The translations under genes and the position numbers were made by a program. A DNA stretch of 64,000 bases from Pseudomonas sp. ML2-2023-3. Its GTDB lineage: Bacteria > Pseudomonadota > Gammaproteobacteria > Pseudomonadales > Pseudomonadaceae. The notes under the pieces are model-generated. The model was not told the DNA's origin and ran no database searches. It worked only from the letters and a program-made list of their open reading frames with translations. Positions within the stretch are counted from its first letter, which is position 1. Each line of letters opens with the position of its first letter. Location: the NCBI RefSeq assembly GCF_037055275.1, contig NZ_CP146343.1, positions 3,382,501-3,446,500 on the forward strand. Reading direction: 5' to 3'. Shown piece after piece: positions 9,707-17,315 of this stretch.

Positions 9707-10753
9707 ATGAAGGTGTTTGTTAGCTCCGTCGTCAGTGGGTTCGAGCAGTACCGAGCAGCAGCTAGGAAAGCCATCACCTTACTGGGGCACACGCCGGTCA
9801 TGTGCGAAGACTTCGGAGCGCGCCCGTGCTCCTCACAGCATGCGTGCATGACCGAGGTCGACCAGGCTGATGTCGTCGTGCTGATCCTGGGCGCGAATTT
9901 TGGCTATCAGACGAAAACAGGGGAGTCTGTGACCCAGCAGGAGTTTCGGCGTGCAAAGGCTGCAGGCAAACCGATCCTGGCTTTCCTCGAAACCGTGGAG
10001 ATGGAAGAGCGTCAGAAGGCATTCTCCTGGGAAGTATCGGACTACCTTGATGGCCTGTTCCGGGTGACCTTCACCGATCAGTACCAGCTCTCGGACGCCA
10101 TTGTTCAGGGCTTGAATCAGATGACCTTGAACCGTAAGGCCATCTCTGAGCAAGAGTTCATGCAGCGCTTACAGCAGAGAAATGGCAATGGTCGGTGGGG
10201 TGGTTATGATCACGAGGCCCGTCTGGAGGTAGCCTTCCTCCCGCAGCCCGAAATTGCTGGCACGTTGCGCTCCGCCCATGCCCAGCACGAGGCGTTCTTC
10301 TTGAAGGTCTGCCAGGCCGGCCTGGGTTCGCTCAAAGGCGGCTACAAAGACTTCGACACTGCCGAGCAGACGGGGATCGATACCCCTGAGGTTAAGTGGC
10401 GGCATCATGAAAGCGGGCTCTGCTCGGTCTCTATTTCCCTGGCCAATGCGTCGACCTCGCGAAACGTCATGGACTCCTTCTACCTGTCGCCCTCCTTGGT
10501 CAGAAAAGGGGCCGAGGCTGCGTTCAGCTTGCTGAGCGAAGGGAAGGGGGGGTGGTTTCAAATTGGCCTGTATGGCGTTGATCACAAGCTCTTTGCAGAG
10601 CCTCCAGCAACTGCGACCAACAGCATTTCGATGCCGCACCGCTCTCAGCAGAATCTGGAGGAGCGGAATCTGATGATCCCAGCCACACCGGGGGCGTACC
10701 GCCATTGGTTGGACGAGGTGATGTTCCGCTTTGAGCGCAGAATGTCGATGTGA
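9707..10753 (+). CDS. DUF4062 domain protein
   Basis: A 348-residue protein. Its first about 120 residues match DUF4062, an N-terminal Rossmann-like domain related in fold to TIR-like domains: MKVFVSSVVSGFEQYR, an ARPCSSQ segment, ADVVVLILGANFGY and QEFRRAKAAGKPILAFL. The remainder (about 150-348) has no feature I can name and may be a sensor or effector module. DUF4062 proteins often sit near defence genes and are suspected immune sensors, but no activity is established for this one. The nearby SIR2 remnant and antitoxin-like gene fit an eroded defence islet. Confidence 0.72.
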   Translation: MKVFVSSVVSGFEQYRAAARKAITLLGHTPVMCEDFGARPCSSQHACMTEVDQADVVVLILGANFGYQTKTGESVTQQEFRRAKAAGKPILAFLETVEMEERQKAFSWEVSDYLDGLFRVTFTDQYQLSDAIVQGLNQMTLNRKAISEQEFMQRLQQRNGNGRWGGYDHEARLEVAFLPQPEIAGTLRSAHAQHEAFFLKVCQAGLGSLKGGYKDFDTAEQTGIDTPEVKWRHHESGLCSVSISLANASTSRNVMDSFYLSPSLVRKGAEAAFSLLSEGKGGWFQIGLYGVDHKLFAEPPATATNSISMPHRSQQNLEERNLMIPATPGAYRHWLDEVMFRFERRMSM

Positions 10754-10788
10754 AGGCTTACTTGGGAGGTGGGCCGTTGCTATGCAGT

Positions 10789-10915
10789 GTGTGAAAAGTG
10801 TTTAGAGAAGGTCAGGCAAGGCGAAAACAGTCGAGAAAGCGGAGTTTACGGATTGTAAATTAGCATTCCGAGACTGTTTCAGCGCAATATCACCGAGTAT
10901 CAAGGCTTTTCGCAC
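10789..10915. repeat. MITE-like inverted-repeat element (~127 bp)
   Basis: The ends are imperfect inverted repeats (GTGTGAAAAG at 10789-10798, CTTTTCGCAC at 10906-10915). Inner segments are also inverted relative to each other (AAAACAGTCGAG near 10832 against CCGAGACTGTTTC near 10868-10880). It has no coding capacity and lies directly beside an IS5-family fragment. It fits a non-autonomous miniature element mobilised by a larger relative. Confidence 0.5.
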
Positions 10916-10940
10916 CGAGCCTAGGAGGGTGTAGACAAAA

Positions 10941-11398
10941 TCAAGCCGTCAGTCGGCGTGCGAGTATGCGTGCCTCAGCCAGCCACACCCATGCCTCACT
11001 CACAGCAAACAACCGGTCGTGGTGCATGATCAATCGCCGAGCCCTCTCGTTCCAGGCATGAGTTCGCTCCACCACCCAGCGCTTGGGCATCACCACGAAG
11101 CCGGTAGGGGCAGGGGTTACCGTGAACAGATCGCCTTGCTCTGAGCACCATTGCCCCGTTCTTCTATTGTTTGGCCCCCGGATCACTTGAACGTCGACCG
11201 CGTGCGTTTGATGCATGCGCTGAGCCCATTTTCCCGCGTATGCACTATCGACGAAGAGCGTATTCAATGAGGGGTATTTTTCCTTCGAGTAAGTCACTGC
11301 GTCATCCGCTGCGTCGCGATCCTGCACACTTGCTGCGCTGATACTCACCGCCAGAAGCAGGCCCAGCGTATCGACTATCAGACTTCGCTTGCGCCCCT
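10941..11398 (-). mobile_element. IS5-family transposase, C-terminal fragment
   Basis: Leftward reading gives the C-terminal half of an IS5-family DDE transposase: LIVDTLGLLLAVSIS, LFVDSAYAGKWA (second Asp region) and WVVERTHAWNERARRL (catalytic Glu region). The frame is interrupted by a stop at about 11398 where IS similarity ends, so the N-terminal catalytic half is missing. The terminal sequence GAGGGTGTAGACAAAATC near 10926 may be the surviving IS end. It is inactive on its own. Confidence 0.8.
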
Positions 11399-11403
11399 AT
11401 CAT

Positions 11404-11428
11404 CTAAAGTTCCACGATGGAACTTTAG
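11404..11428. repeat. Perfect inverted repeat (11-bp arms, 3-bp loop)
   Basis: CTAAAGTTCCA and its exact complement are separated by CGA. It has no T-run after it in either direction, so it is not an obvious terminator. It sits at the edge of the truncated IS5 element. Confidence 0.7.
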
Positions 11429-11691
11429 GTCAAGGGTCGAGACCTCGGTTCGTCGTGATAGCTTCATCGTCGCGGCGAGCGGAGTCCCGGGTGAAGTGTC
11501 CCCTTTACCTTTCCTCGTTTTATTTAGCCTCTGCAAAGGCGCGTGGGACAGCTCCGTCGTCCCGTGCTCCTGCCGCGTCGCAAGGCAGACCGGGTGGTAG
11601 GGCAGAGCCCTACGGTGCTATCGATCTAGTCGGGCATATCGCCCTGAAGGCGAGCAATTTCGTCGGCGAGGTCTAGTTTCTAACGCAAACA

Positions 11692-11721
11692 GGGCGCCCC
11701 ATCGAGGATCGGGCGCCTTTT
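11692..11721 (-). terminator. Hairpin terminator after the VIT gene
   Basis: GGCGCCC at 11693-11699 pairs with GGGCGCC at 11711-11717. The structure lies 25 bases beyond the stop of the leftward VIT gene. It has a T-rich flank on the plus strand (TTTTGTG) and a weaker one on the minus strand, so it may act in both directions. Confidence 0.6.
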
Positions 11722-11745
11722 GTGTTGTTGGACCGCGGCTGCGTA

Positions 11746-12447
11746 CTAAACCACCGCCCCGAACAGCACCCCCACGGCTGCCGTAATGCCCATGGCCAAC
11801 GCCCCCCAGAGGGTTACCCGCCAAGCGCCGATCCCTATTTTTGCACCCCCGGCCTTGGCTGCAATGGCGCCAAGGCCGGCAAGAAATATCAGCGACATGC
11901 CAGATATCCACGGCACTACACTGTGGGACGGGGCGATGAAAATGACCGCCAGGGGCAACGCGGCGCCAAGCACGAAACTGGCGGCTGAGGCGAGTGCGGC
12001 TTGCAGTGGTTTGGCCGTGAGTGCTTCGCTGATGCCTAGCTCGTCTCGGGCGTGTGCGCCCAGTGCATCGTGCGCCATTAATTGATCGGCCACCTGGTGC
12101 GCCAAGTCGGATGATACCCCTCGGTGCATGTAGATGTGGGCAAGCTCGCTGTGTTCGGATTTCGGGTTGCTGGCCAGTTCGGCCCGTTCCCGCGACAAGT
12201 CAGCCTGTTCGGTATCGGCCTGGGAGTGCACGGAAACGTATTCACCCGCCGCCATGGACATGGCGCCCGCCACCAGCCCGGCCATACCGGTCACGATCAG
12301 CGTGGAGTGGGTGGCGTTGGCGGCGGCGACGCCAATCAACAGGCTGGCGGTGGAGACGATCCCGTCATTGGCCCCCAGGACTGCGGCACGCAGCCAGCCG
12401 ATACGGTCACTGCGGTGGAGCTCGGTGTGCCTGTGCATGAATTTCAT
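11746..12447 (-). CDS. VIT1/CCC1 family membrane transporter
   Basis: A 233-residue membrane protein of the VIT/CCC1 family, whose members move Fe2+ or Mn2+ across membranes. It has the N-terminal LRAAVLGANDGIVSTASLLIGVA signature, the MSMAAGEYVSVHSQ segment, a charged cytosolic linker with Glu and His residues (metal-binding in plant VIT1), and paired hydrophobic segments near the C-terminus. Its ATG overlaps the apbE stop (ATGA), so it belongs to the same operon. With ApbE and the reductase upstream, a role in iron handling is likely. Confidence 0.9.
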   Translation of the reverse strand: MKFMHRHTELHRSDRIGWLRAAVLGANDGIVSTASLLIGVAAANATHSTLIVTGMAGLVAGAMSMAAGEYVSVHSQADTEQADLSRERAELASNPKSEHSELAHIYMHRGVSSDLAHQVADQLMAHDALGAHARDELGISEALTAKPLQAALASAASFVLGAALPLAVIFIAPSHSVVPWISGMSLIFLAGLGAIAAKAGGAKIGIGAWRVTLWGALAMGITAAVGVLFGAVV

Positions 12448-13454
12448 GGGTTAACGGGACTCAGGTTATTGACGAGGTTGGATTCGGCGGCCTCAGCCTG
12501 CGCTTGCTGTTTGCCGCCTACAATCGATATTTCTTTTAGCTGTTCACCGTCGCGCACCACGAACAGTGCGTCCATGCCACGTGCTTGCGCCAGGCGTGGG
12601 CCTTCGATTTCGCCCAGCACCAGCAGTGCCGAGGCCCAGGCATCGGCAAGCATGCATGAGGCAGCCACGACGGTGACCGCCGCAAGTGTGTTGCACAGTG
12701 GTGCGCCGGTAAACGGGTTCATGGTGTGGGCGTAGGTTTGCCCACCTACCTCCACCCAGTGTCGGTAGTCCCCGGACGTGGCGATGGCGGCGTCGCTGAG
12801 TTCCATCACGCCCATGACTTCTCGCACGCCCCGGCAGGGTTTTTCAATCGCCACGACCCAGGGTTGGGCGTCAGGCTTCATGCCTTGGGCGCGCATTTCG
12901 CCGTCGATGCCGACGAGGTAGCGGGTGATGCTTGACGCTTCCAGGCAAAGGGCCAGTTCATCGACGCCAAAGCCTTTGGCAATGCCATTCAAATCCAGCT
13001 TCAGAGGCGCCCGCTTGCGTACCCGATTGCGTTGCGTGTCTACCTCCAGTCCCGCGCTGGCGCAAAGCCGAGCGCGTGGCGACGCTATCATGAGCGCCTG
13101 CTCGGTGATCGTCTGTTCGCCGGGACCGAAGCCCCAGGCTTCCACCATGTCTGCGACGGCGATGTCGAAGGCGCCCCCGGATTGCTGGCTGACCCGCAGC
13201 GCGGCCGCCAGCACCGTGGTCAGCTCTTTGGGCACTAGCAGCCACTCATGCTCGGGGGCCGCGTTGAGGCGGCTGAGGTCAGAGCCGGCTTTCCAGGTAG
13301 ACATTTGCCGGTCCACCCGGCTCACAGCGTGGGCTAGGCGCTGACCGATCTCGTCGGTGTCGATCCCGGCCGCCGCATAGAACACCGCGGTGTAGCGGGT
13401 GCCCATGGTCTCGCCGTTCAGGCTGTAGCGCTGCACATCAGTAGACATCTTCAC
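12444..13454 (-). CDS. apbE: FAD:protein FMN transferase (ApbE family)
   Basis: A 336-residue ApbE-family enzyme, which attaches FMN covalently from FAD to a Ser/Thr of extracytoplasmic redox proteins. Family features are present: MGTRYTAVF near the start, a KLDLNGIAKGFGVDEL core, TSGDYRHW and HTMNPFTGAP with the metal-binding Asp/Thr region after it. No typical signal peptide is seen at this start, so the true start or export route is uncertain. It overlaps the reductase gene upstream by 17 bases and the VIT gene downstream by 4. The likely flavin acceptor is the DUF2271 protein of the same operon. Confidence 0.9.
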   Translation of the reverse strand: MKMSTDVQRYSLNGETMGTRYTAVFYAAAGIDTDEIGQRLAHAVSRVDRQMSTWKAGSDLSRLNAAPEHEWLLVPKELTTVLAAALRVSQQSGGAFDIAVADMVEAWGFGPGEQTITEQALMIASPRARLCASAGLEVDTQRNRVRKRAPLKLDLNGIAKGFGVDELALCLEASSITRYLVGIDGEMRAQGMKPDAQPWVVAIEKPCRGVREVMGVMELSDAAIATSGDYRHWVEVGGQTYAHTMNPFTGAPLCNTLAAVTVVAASCMLADAWASALLVLGEIEGPRLAQARGMDALFVVRDGEQLKEISIVGGKQQAQAEAAESNLVNNLSPVNP

Positions 13455-15618
13455 GGTAGCGTCCTTGTGCCTTGAGGGTCAGCACGCTCAGGTTCAGCGG
13501 AGCCAATATTTCATCCAGGGCCTGCATCACGCCTTTGGCCATTTCACGACTGCCGCAAACCAGTACTTGTGCGCCTTTTTCCACCAGCCGGCGCAAGGAC
13601 AGTGCATCAGAGAGCAGCCGGTCCTGGACGTAGCTACCGTTCTGTACCTGGGAAAAAGCCGCGCGCAAGGCGGTAAGTCGCTGGTCTGCCAGGTAGCGGT
13701 TAAGTTCAGGCTCGTACAGAAAGTCCGAGGCCGGGTTGCGCCCGCCCCAATACAAATGCATCGGGTGGCGGGCAGTGTTGTTGCGAATGAAGCCGGCCAA
13801 GGGGCCAATGCCGGTACCGGCACCGATCAGGATCACCGGGTGTGCGCCCGACGCAGGACGAAACTGTGGGTTGGGCTGGATAAAGGCTTCGACCGAAGCG
13901 CCGATGTCCAGGCCATGCAGGAGTTGCGAGCAGAGGCCTCCTTGGTGTTTGCGTACGCAAATCTCGAGCACGCCGTCCGTGGAACTGCTGGCCAACGAGT
14001 ATAAACGCGGTACTGGGCTATTCGCCGAGATAATCCCTACCAGGTCTCCTGCCTGGAAGCCCGGTAGTTCACTGTGCGCCTTGAAGCGCAGGACGTGGGT
14101 TGGCGCATTCACTTCTTCGCCATAAGCGATGCGCTCGGCCAGCTCCAGTTGATAGGTGCGCGGTGGCTCCGGTGTATGGGCCAGGGCCAAGTCATGCCCC
14201 AGTGCTGTGGCTAGGGCGTGGCCCCAGCGCGCAAATTCCTGGGAAGACTGGCGGTTGACGGTTTCCAGCCCCAGCAACGGTGAGGCACCGGCCAGTTCCA
14301 GCGCTGCCTGCACCTGATGGGCGTACTGACAGAATTGTGGAAACTGGCGGTCCCCAAGCCCCAGCACTGCAAAGGGCTGGCCGGGTTTGACGCCCTCGTG
14401 GTTCAGCCGTGCCAGAAACTGCGCGGCCGACGCCGGTGCATCGCCATCACCGTGGGTCGCGGTGAGGATCAATAGTCTCTGGGCGTTGCGGTACTTGCCT
14501 TTCCATTCATTCATGGGCGCGCTATGCACTTGGTACCCAGCCTGATGCAAGGCCGCATGCAACGTGTTGGCAAACCCCCATGTGGTGTTGTTTTCAGTGC
14601 CTACCAGAATCACGCTGTCGGCGGAGTGAGCAGGGCTGTTGTGGCGAATGTTCGGACCGGCTTTGCGACGGCGCCACCAGAGCAGGATGCCGGTCACGCT
14701 CATCAATGGCACACAGAGGGCACAGAGCCCGAGTGGCAAGCCCAGCCACCAGAGGCCTTCTGCGGTGTGTAACTGATAGATCCATTGGTAGACGGTGCGC
14801 ATTGAGTCGTGGGGTTGATAGGACAGCAGGGCGCCGCTGACCGGGTCCACGTAGCCAACACCCTGGGACGTGCGCAGAGAGAACACATCGTTTGGATTGC
14901 CCGGGCTCGGGTAGACCAGTTCACGCAGGTCATTCAGGTCGATGGCCTGCAAGGCTTGCAGTTTCGCCACCGGTAACGCCGGGCCGGCGCTGATGTGGGT
15001 GGGGAAGGCCGGTTCACTCTGGCTGCCGTCGGCGATCAAGCCGAAGGTCGTGGCGGCCATGTACAGCCCGCTAACTGCCGACAGCAGCAGCCCGAGCAAG
15101 GCCAGGCGCCCGACTTCCGCATGCCAGCGCTGGCTGAACGTACCGCGCAGTGGCCGCAGCAAATTGCGCCAGCCACCCAGGCGCCGGGCCAGCAGCAACG
15201 CGCCGGACACTGACAGGATCAACATGAGCAACGCACCGACGCCCGACACGCCATGGCCCTGTGTGCCCATGAACAGCGAGCGGTGCAAGTCTTTCACCCA
15301 GCGGGTGAAGGCGGACGGCGCGGAGGGCGCGAGACCCTGGCCGGTCAGTGGGTCAACCGTTTCCGCCCCGGACTGGCCATCGCGGTTGTAGTAAACGATG
15401 ACTGTGCCGGAGGCGGTGCGCTGGATTTTCTCCACGCCTTGAAAGTGACGGGCGACGCCTTCCGCCAACTGGCCGACATTAAGCTGGCCGGCAACGGTGG
15501 ACGTGTTGTGCAGGCGTTCCAGAGCCGGATCAACCGACAATACCGCGCCACTGATGGCCAATATCATGACCAACAGGGCGGCGATCAGACCGGGCAGCGA
15601 ATGACACTGGCGAAGCAT
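13438..15618 (-). CDS. PepSY-TM / flavodoxin / NAD(P)H-flavin reductase fusion protein
   Basis: A 726-residue membrane redox protein. Residues 1-about 330 form a PepSY-associated transmembrane region (about four hydrophobic helices and histidines such as LHRSLFMG and IYQLHTAEGLW that could bind haem). Residues about 345-470 are a flavodoxin domain (ILTATHGDGDAP, VLGLGDRQFPQFC). The C-terminal part is a sulfite-reductase/P450-reductase-like FAD/NADPH module (PRLYSLASSS, GAGTGIGPLAGFI, VLVCGSREMAKGV). It would pass electrons from NAD(P)H across the inner membrane to periplasmic acceptors. It is followed by apbE with overlap. Confidence 0.9.
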   Translation of the reverse strand: MLRQCHSLPGLIAALLVMILAISGAVLSVDPALERLHNTSTVAGQLNVGQLAEGVARHFQGVEKIQRTASGTVIVYYNRDGQSGAETVDPLTGQGLAPSAPSAFTRWVKDLHRSLFMGTQGHGVSGVGALLMLILSVSGALLLARRLGGWRNLLRPLRGTFSQRWHAEVGRLALLGLLLSAVSGLYMAATTFGLIADGSQSEPAFPTHISAGPALPVAKLQALQAIDLNDLRELVYPSPGNPNDVFSLRTSQGVGYVDPVSGALLSYQPHDSMRTVYQWIYQLHTAEGLWWLGLPLGLCALCVPLMSVTGILLWWRRRKAGPNIRHNSPAHSADSVILVGTENNTTWGFANTLHAALHQAGYQVHSAPMNEWKGKYRNAQRLLILTATHGDGDAPASAAQFLARLNHEGVKPGQPFAVLGLGDRQFPQFCQYAHQVQAALELAGASPLLGLETVNRQSSQEFARWGHALATALGHDLALAHTPEPPRTYQLELAERIAYGEEVNAPTHVLRFKAHSELPGFQAGDLVGIISANSPVPRLYSLASSSTDGVLEICVRKHQGGLCSQLLHGLDIGASVEAFIQPNPQFRPASGAHPVILIGAGTGIGPLAGFIRNNTARHPMHLYWGGRNPASDFLYEPELNRYLADQRLTALRAAFSQVQNGSYVQDRLLSDALSLRRLVEKGAQVLVCGSREMAKGVMQALDEILAPLNLSVLTLKAQGRYREDVY

Positions 15619-15643
15619 GTTCAGCCTCCAGAAGTGGTGGTTG

Positions 15644-16114
15644 CTACAGGTCGTAAGTAAACGCGTTGACGTAAGTGCTGCCGGTTGCCGGCTTGCCTGA
15701 TCCTTGGGTGGTCAGGGGCACGCTGATGTCGGCTCGGCCTTCACGCTGGTTCTCCACGGCGCTGTCGATTCGGATCTGATACCCGGCATCAATCAAGGTG
15801 TCTGCCAATTCAACACTGACTTTGAGGGTGCGTCCGCTGCCCACGCTGGCACCGCTGACCCCGTCAAACTCCCTGGGGTTCTGGCCGCTGCCGCGGGCCC
15901 AGTCAGTCAAATGCCGGTAGTACTTGGCCTTCTTGCCGGCGACCCACAGGGTTTTCTGGTACTGGCCATTGGCATCGGTGACGTAAATCGCCAGGTACGC
16001 ATCGTTACCGTTGTAGTCCTTGAGCTGGGTCGTCAGGGTCACTTCACGGGCCTGGGCCAGCCCCGGCAAGGCAATGGCGCCGGCGAGGAAAGTTGCAGCG
16101 ATGATTTTTTTCAT
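15644..16114 (-). CDS. DUF2271 periplasmic protein with flavinylation-like motif
   Basis: A 156-residue exported protein. The start at 16114 follows an AGGA ribosome site and opens a signal peptide (MKKIIAATFLAGAIALPGLAQA). The mature part matches DUF2271. Residues 84-90 read D-G-V-S-G-A-S, which fits the D-x-x-[ST]-G-A-[ST] context at which ApbE attaches FMN; Ser90 would be the acceptor. It lies between the periplasmic PepSY gene and the membrane reductase, in the same direction as apbE. The covalent-FMN role is inferred from motif plus context. Confidence 0.82.
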   Translation of the reverse strand: MKKIIAATFLAGAIALPGLAQAREVTLTTQLKDYNGNDAYLAIYVTDANGQYQKTLWVAGKKAKYYRHLTDWARGSGQNPREFDGVSGASVGSGRTLKVSVELADTLIDAGYQIRIDSAVENQREGRADISVPLTTQGSGKPATGSTYVNAFTYDL

Positions 16115-16199
16115 GAGGACGTCCTGGTTGAGCGTTGTAGCGAGAGCCTGAACTTGCTGGCTGACAACAGCCTGAAAGCCCTGGAAAAAATCGAAATGC

Positions 16200-16523
16200 T
16201 CATTCAGCACTCGGGCTGACGAGGTAGTCTCGGGCATCACCGTCGTCGCCGAAATTGATGTGCAACGTGCGCAGACGCAGGGAGGCGGGTGCATAACGCG
16301 CCTCGATGGCGTTGCCCCTGCGGTCAGTGCCCCTGAGCTTGTAGCAACCGTCGTCGACCTTGATGCGCTGCACGCTCCAGCCGTATTGCTGCTCCACGCG
16401 TTGACGCAAGGTTTCCCGCGGTTGCCAATCGCTGGCGGGCTCGCTGCAGTCGTCATCAGCGAGGACGCTTGCGCTGAGCAACAGGCTCAACAGCGCAGTA
16501 CGTGCAATAAAAGCGGTTTTCAT
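16200..16523 (-). CDS. Periplasmic PepSY-domain protein
   Basis: A 107-residue protein with a signal peptide (MKTAFIARTALLSLLLSASVLA). One PepSY-like domain follows (LRQRVEQQYGWSVQRIKVDDGCYKLRGTDRRG). The start at 16523 is preceded by AGGAGA. It is the first gene of the leftward flavin redox operon and divergent from a two-component system, a layout typical for PepSY genes under QseBC/PhoPQ-like control. It probably inhibits or assists a periplasmic partner of the pathway. Confidence 0.82.
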   Translation of the reverse strand: MKTAFIARTALLSLLLSASVLADDDCSEPASDWQPRETLRQRVEQQYGWSVQRIKVDDGCYKLRGTDRRGNAIEARYAPASLRLRTLHINFGDDGDARDYLVSPSAE

Positions 16524-16586
16524 GATCTGTCTCCTGCCGGATGGGCATCTGTGGCATACCCTAAGGTGCATTCCTGACAACCAGCT

Positions 16587-16600
16587 GAATCTTCAGATTC
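16587..16600. promoter_or_regulatory. Palindrome GAATCT-TC-AGATTC between divergent operons
   Basis: A perfect 6+6 palindrome with a 2-base centre in the 133-bp gap between the PepSY operon and the OmpR-type regulator gene. A related TCAGGTT sequence follows at 16604-16610. It is a plausible binding site for the adjacent regulator; only position and symmetry support this. Confidence 0.35.
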
Positions 16601-16655
16601 ACCTCAGGTTTGGCGGTTAAGGTACTGCACGACACTTATCAGGATGAGGTAGCAG

Positions 16656-17315
16656 ATGCGGGTTTTATTGGTCGAGGATGCCCCCGGGCTGGGGGAGGCA
16701 GTGCGCGAACAAATCGCCGACGATGGTCATGCCGTCGATTGGGTGCAGCGCCTGAACCACGCGAGCAATAGCGTGCGCACCACGCCTTATGACTTGATCC
16801 TGCTGGACCTGATGTTGCCGGACGGTCGCGGGCTGGACTTTTTGCGCGAGCAGCGCTCAGCGGGCAACGTGACCCCGGTGATTATCCTCACCGCCCAGGA
16901 CCAAATATCCGATCGCATTGCCGGCCTCAATGCCGGAGCCGACGATTACTTGGTTAAACCGTTCGACCTGTTTGAACTCTCGGCCCGGGTGGCAGCCGTG
17001 GCCCGACGTTACAGCGGCAACCCCAACCCGCAGATCAAACTCGGTGAACTGCAGATCGACATGAACGCTCGCACAGTTCAGCGCGCCGGTACCACCGTGG
17101 ACTTGACCGCACGCGAGTGGGCGCTGTTCGAGGCATTCGTACAGCGTCCCAATGCGTTGCTTTCGAAGTCCCAACTCGAAGAGCGCCTGTACGCTTTTGG
17201 CGCGGAGATAGAGAGCAACACCATCGAGGTCTATATCAGTCGTCTGCGCAAAAAACTGGGACGCGACCTAGTTGAAACCGTTCGTGGCATGGGTTATCGG
17301 TTGACACCGGTATGA
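16656..17315 (+). CDS. OmpR-family response regulator (QseB/PmrA-like)
   Basis: A 219-residue regulator with a receiver domain (LVEDAPGLGEAV, phospho-acceptor Asp51 in LILLDLMLPDGRG, switch Thr and Lys in ILTAQD and LVKPFD). A winged-helix DNA-binding domain follows (LTAREWALFEAFVQRP; ESNTIEVYISRLRKKLG). Its stop overlaps the kinase start by four bases. Divergence from the PepSY/DUF2271/reductase/ApbE/VIT operon suggests it controls that operon, perhaps in response to metal or envelope redox state. Confidence 0.9.
   Translation: MRVLLVEDAPGLGEAVREQIADDGHAVDWVQRLNHASNSVRTTPYDLILLDLMLPDGRGLDFLREQRSAGNVTPVIILTAQDQISDRIAGLNAGADDYLVKPFDLFELSARVAAVARRYSGNPNPQIKLGELQIDMNARTVQRAGTTVDLTAREWALFEAFVQRPNALLSKSQLEERLYAFGAEIESNTIEVYISRLRKKLGRDLVETVRGMGYRLTPV

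Larger units (their letters stand above)
11399..11745. other. Non-coding interval with hairpin and terminator
   Basis: No credible gene on either strand. It holds a perfect hairpin at 11404-11428 beside the IS5 break point, and a terminator at 11692-11721. Confidence 0.5.

Noticed and set aside
11389..11676. A 95-codon rightward frame after the IS5 fragment
   Set aside because: It has a Ser/Arg/Ala-rich composition, no ribosome site, and starts inside the IS remnant and hairpin.
15644..16456. Long 270-codon leftward start for the DUF2271 gene
   Set aside because: The extension overlaps the PepSY gene antisense-like and hides the obvious signal peptide beginning at 16114.
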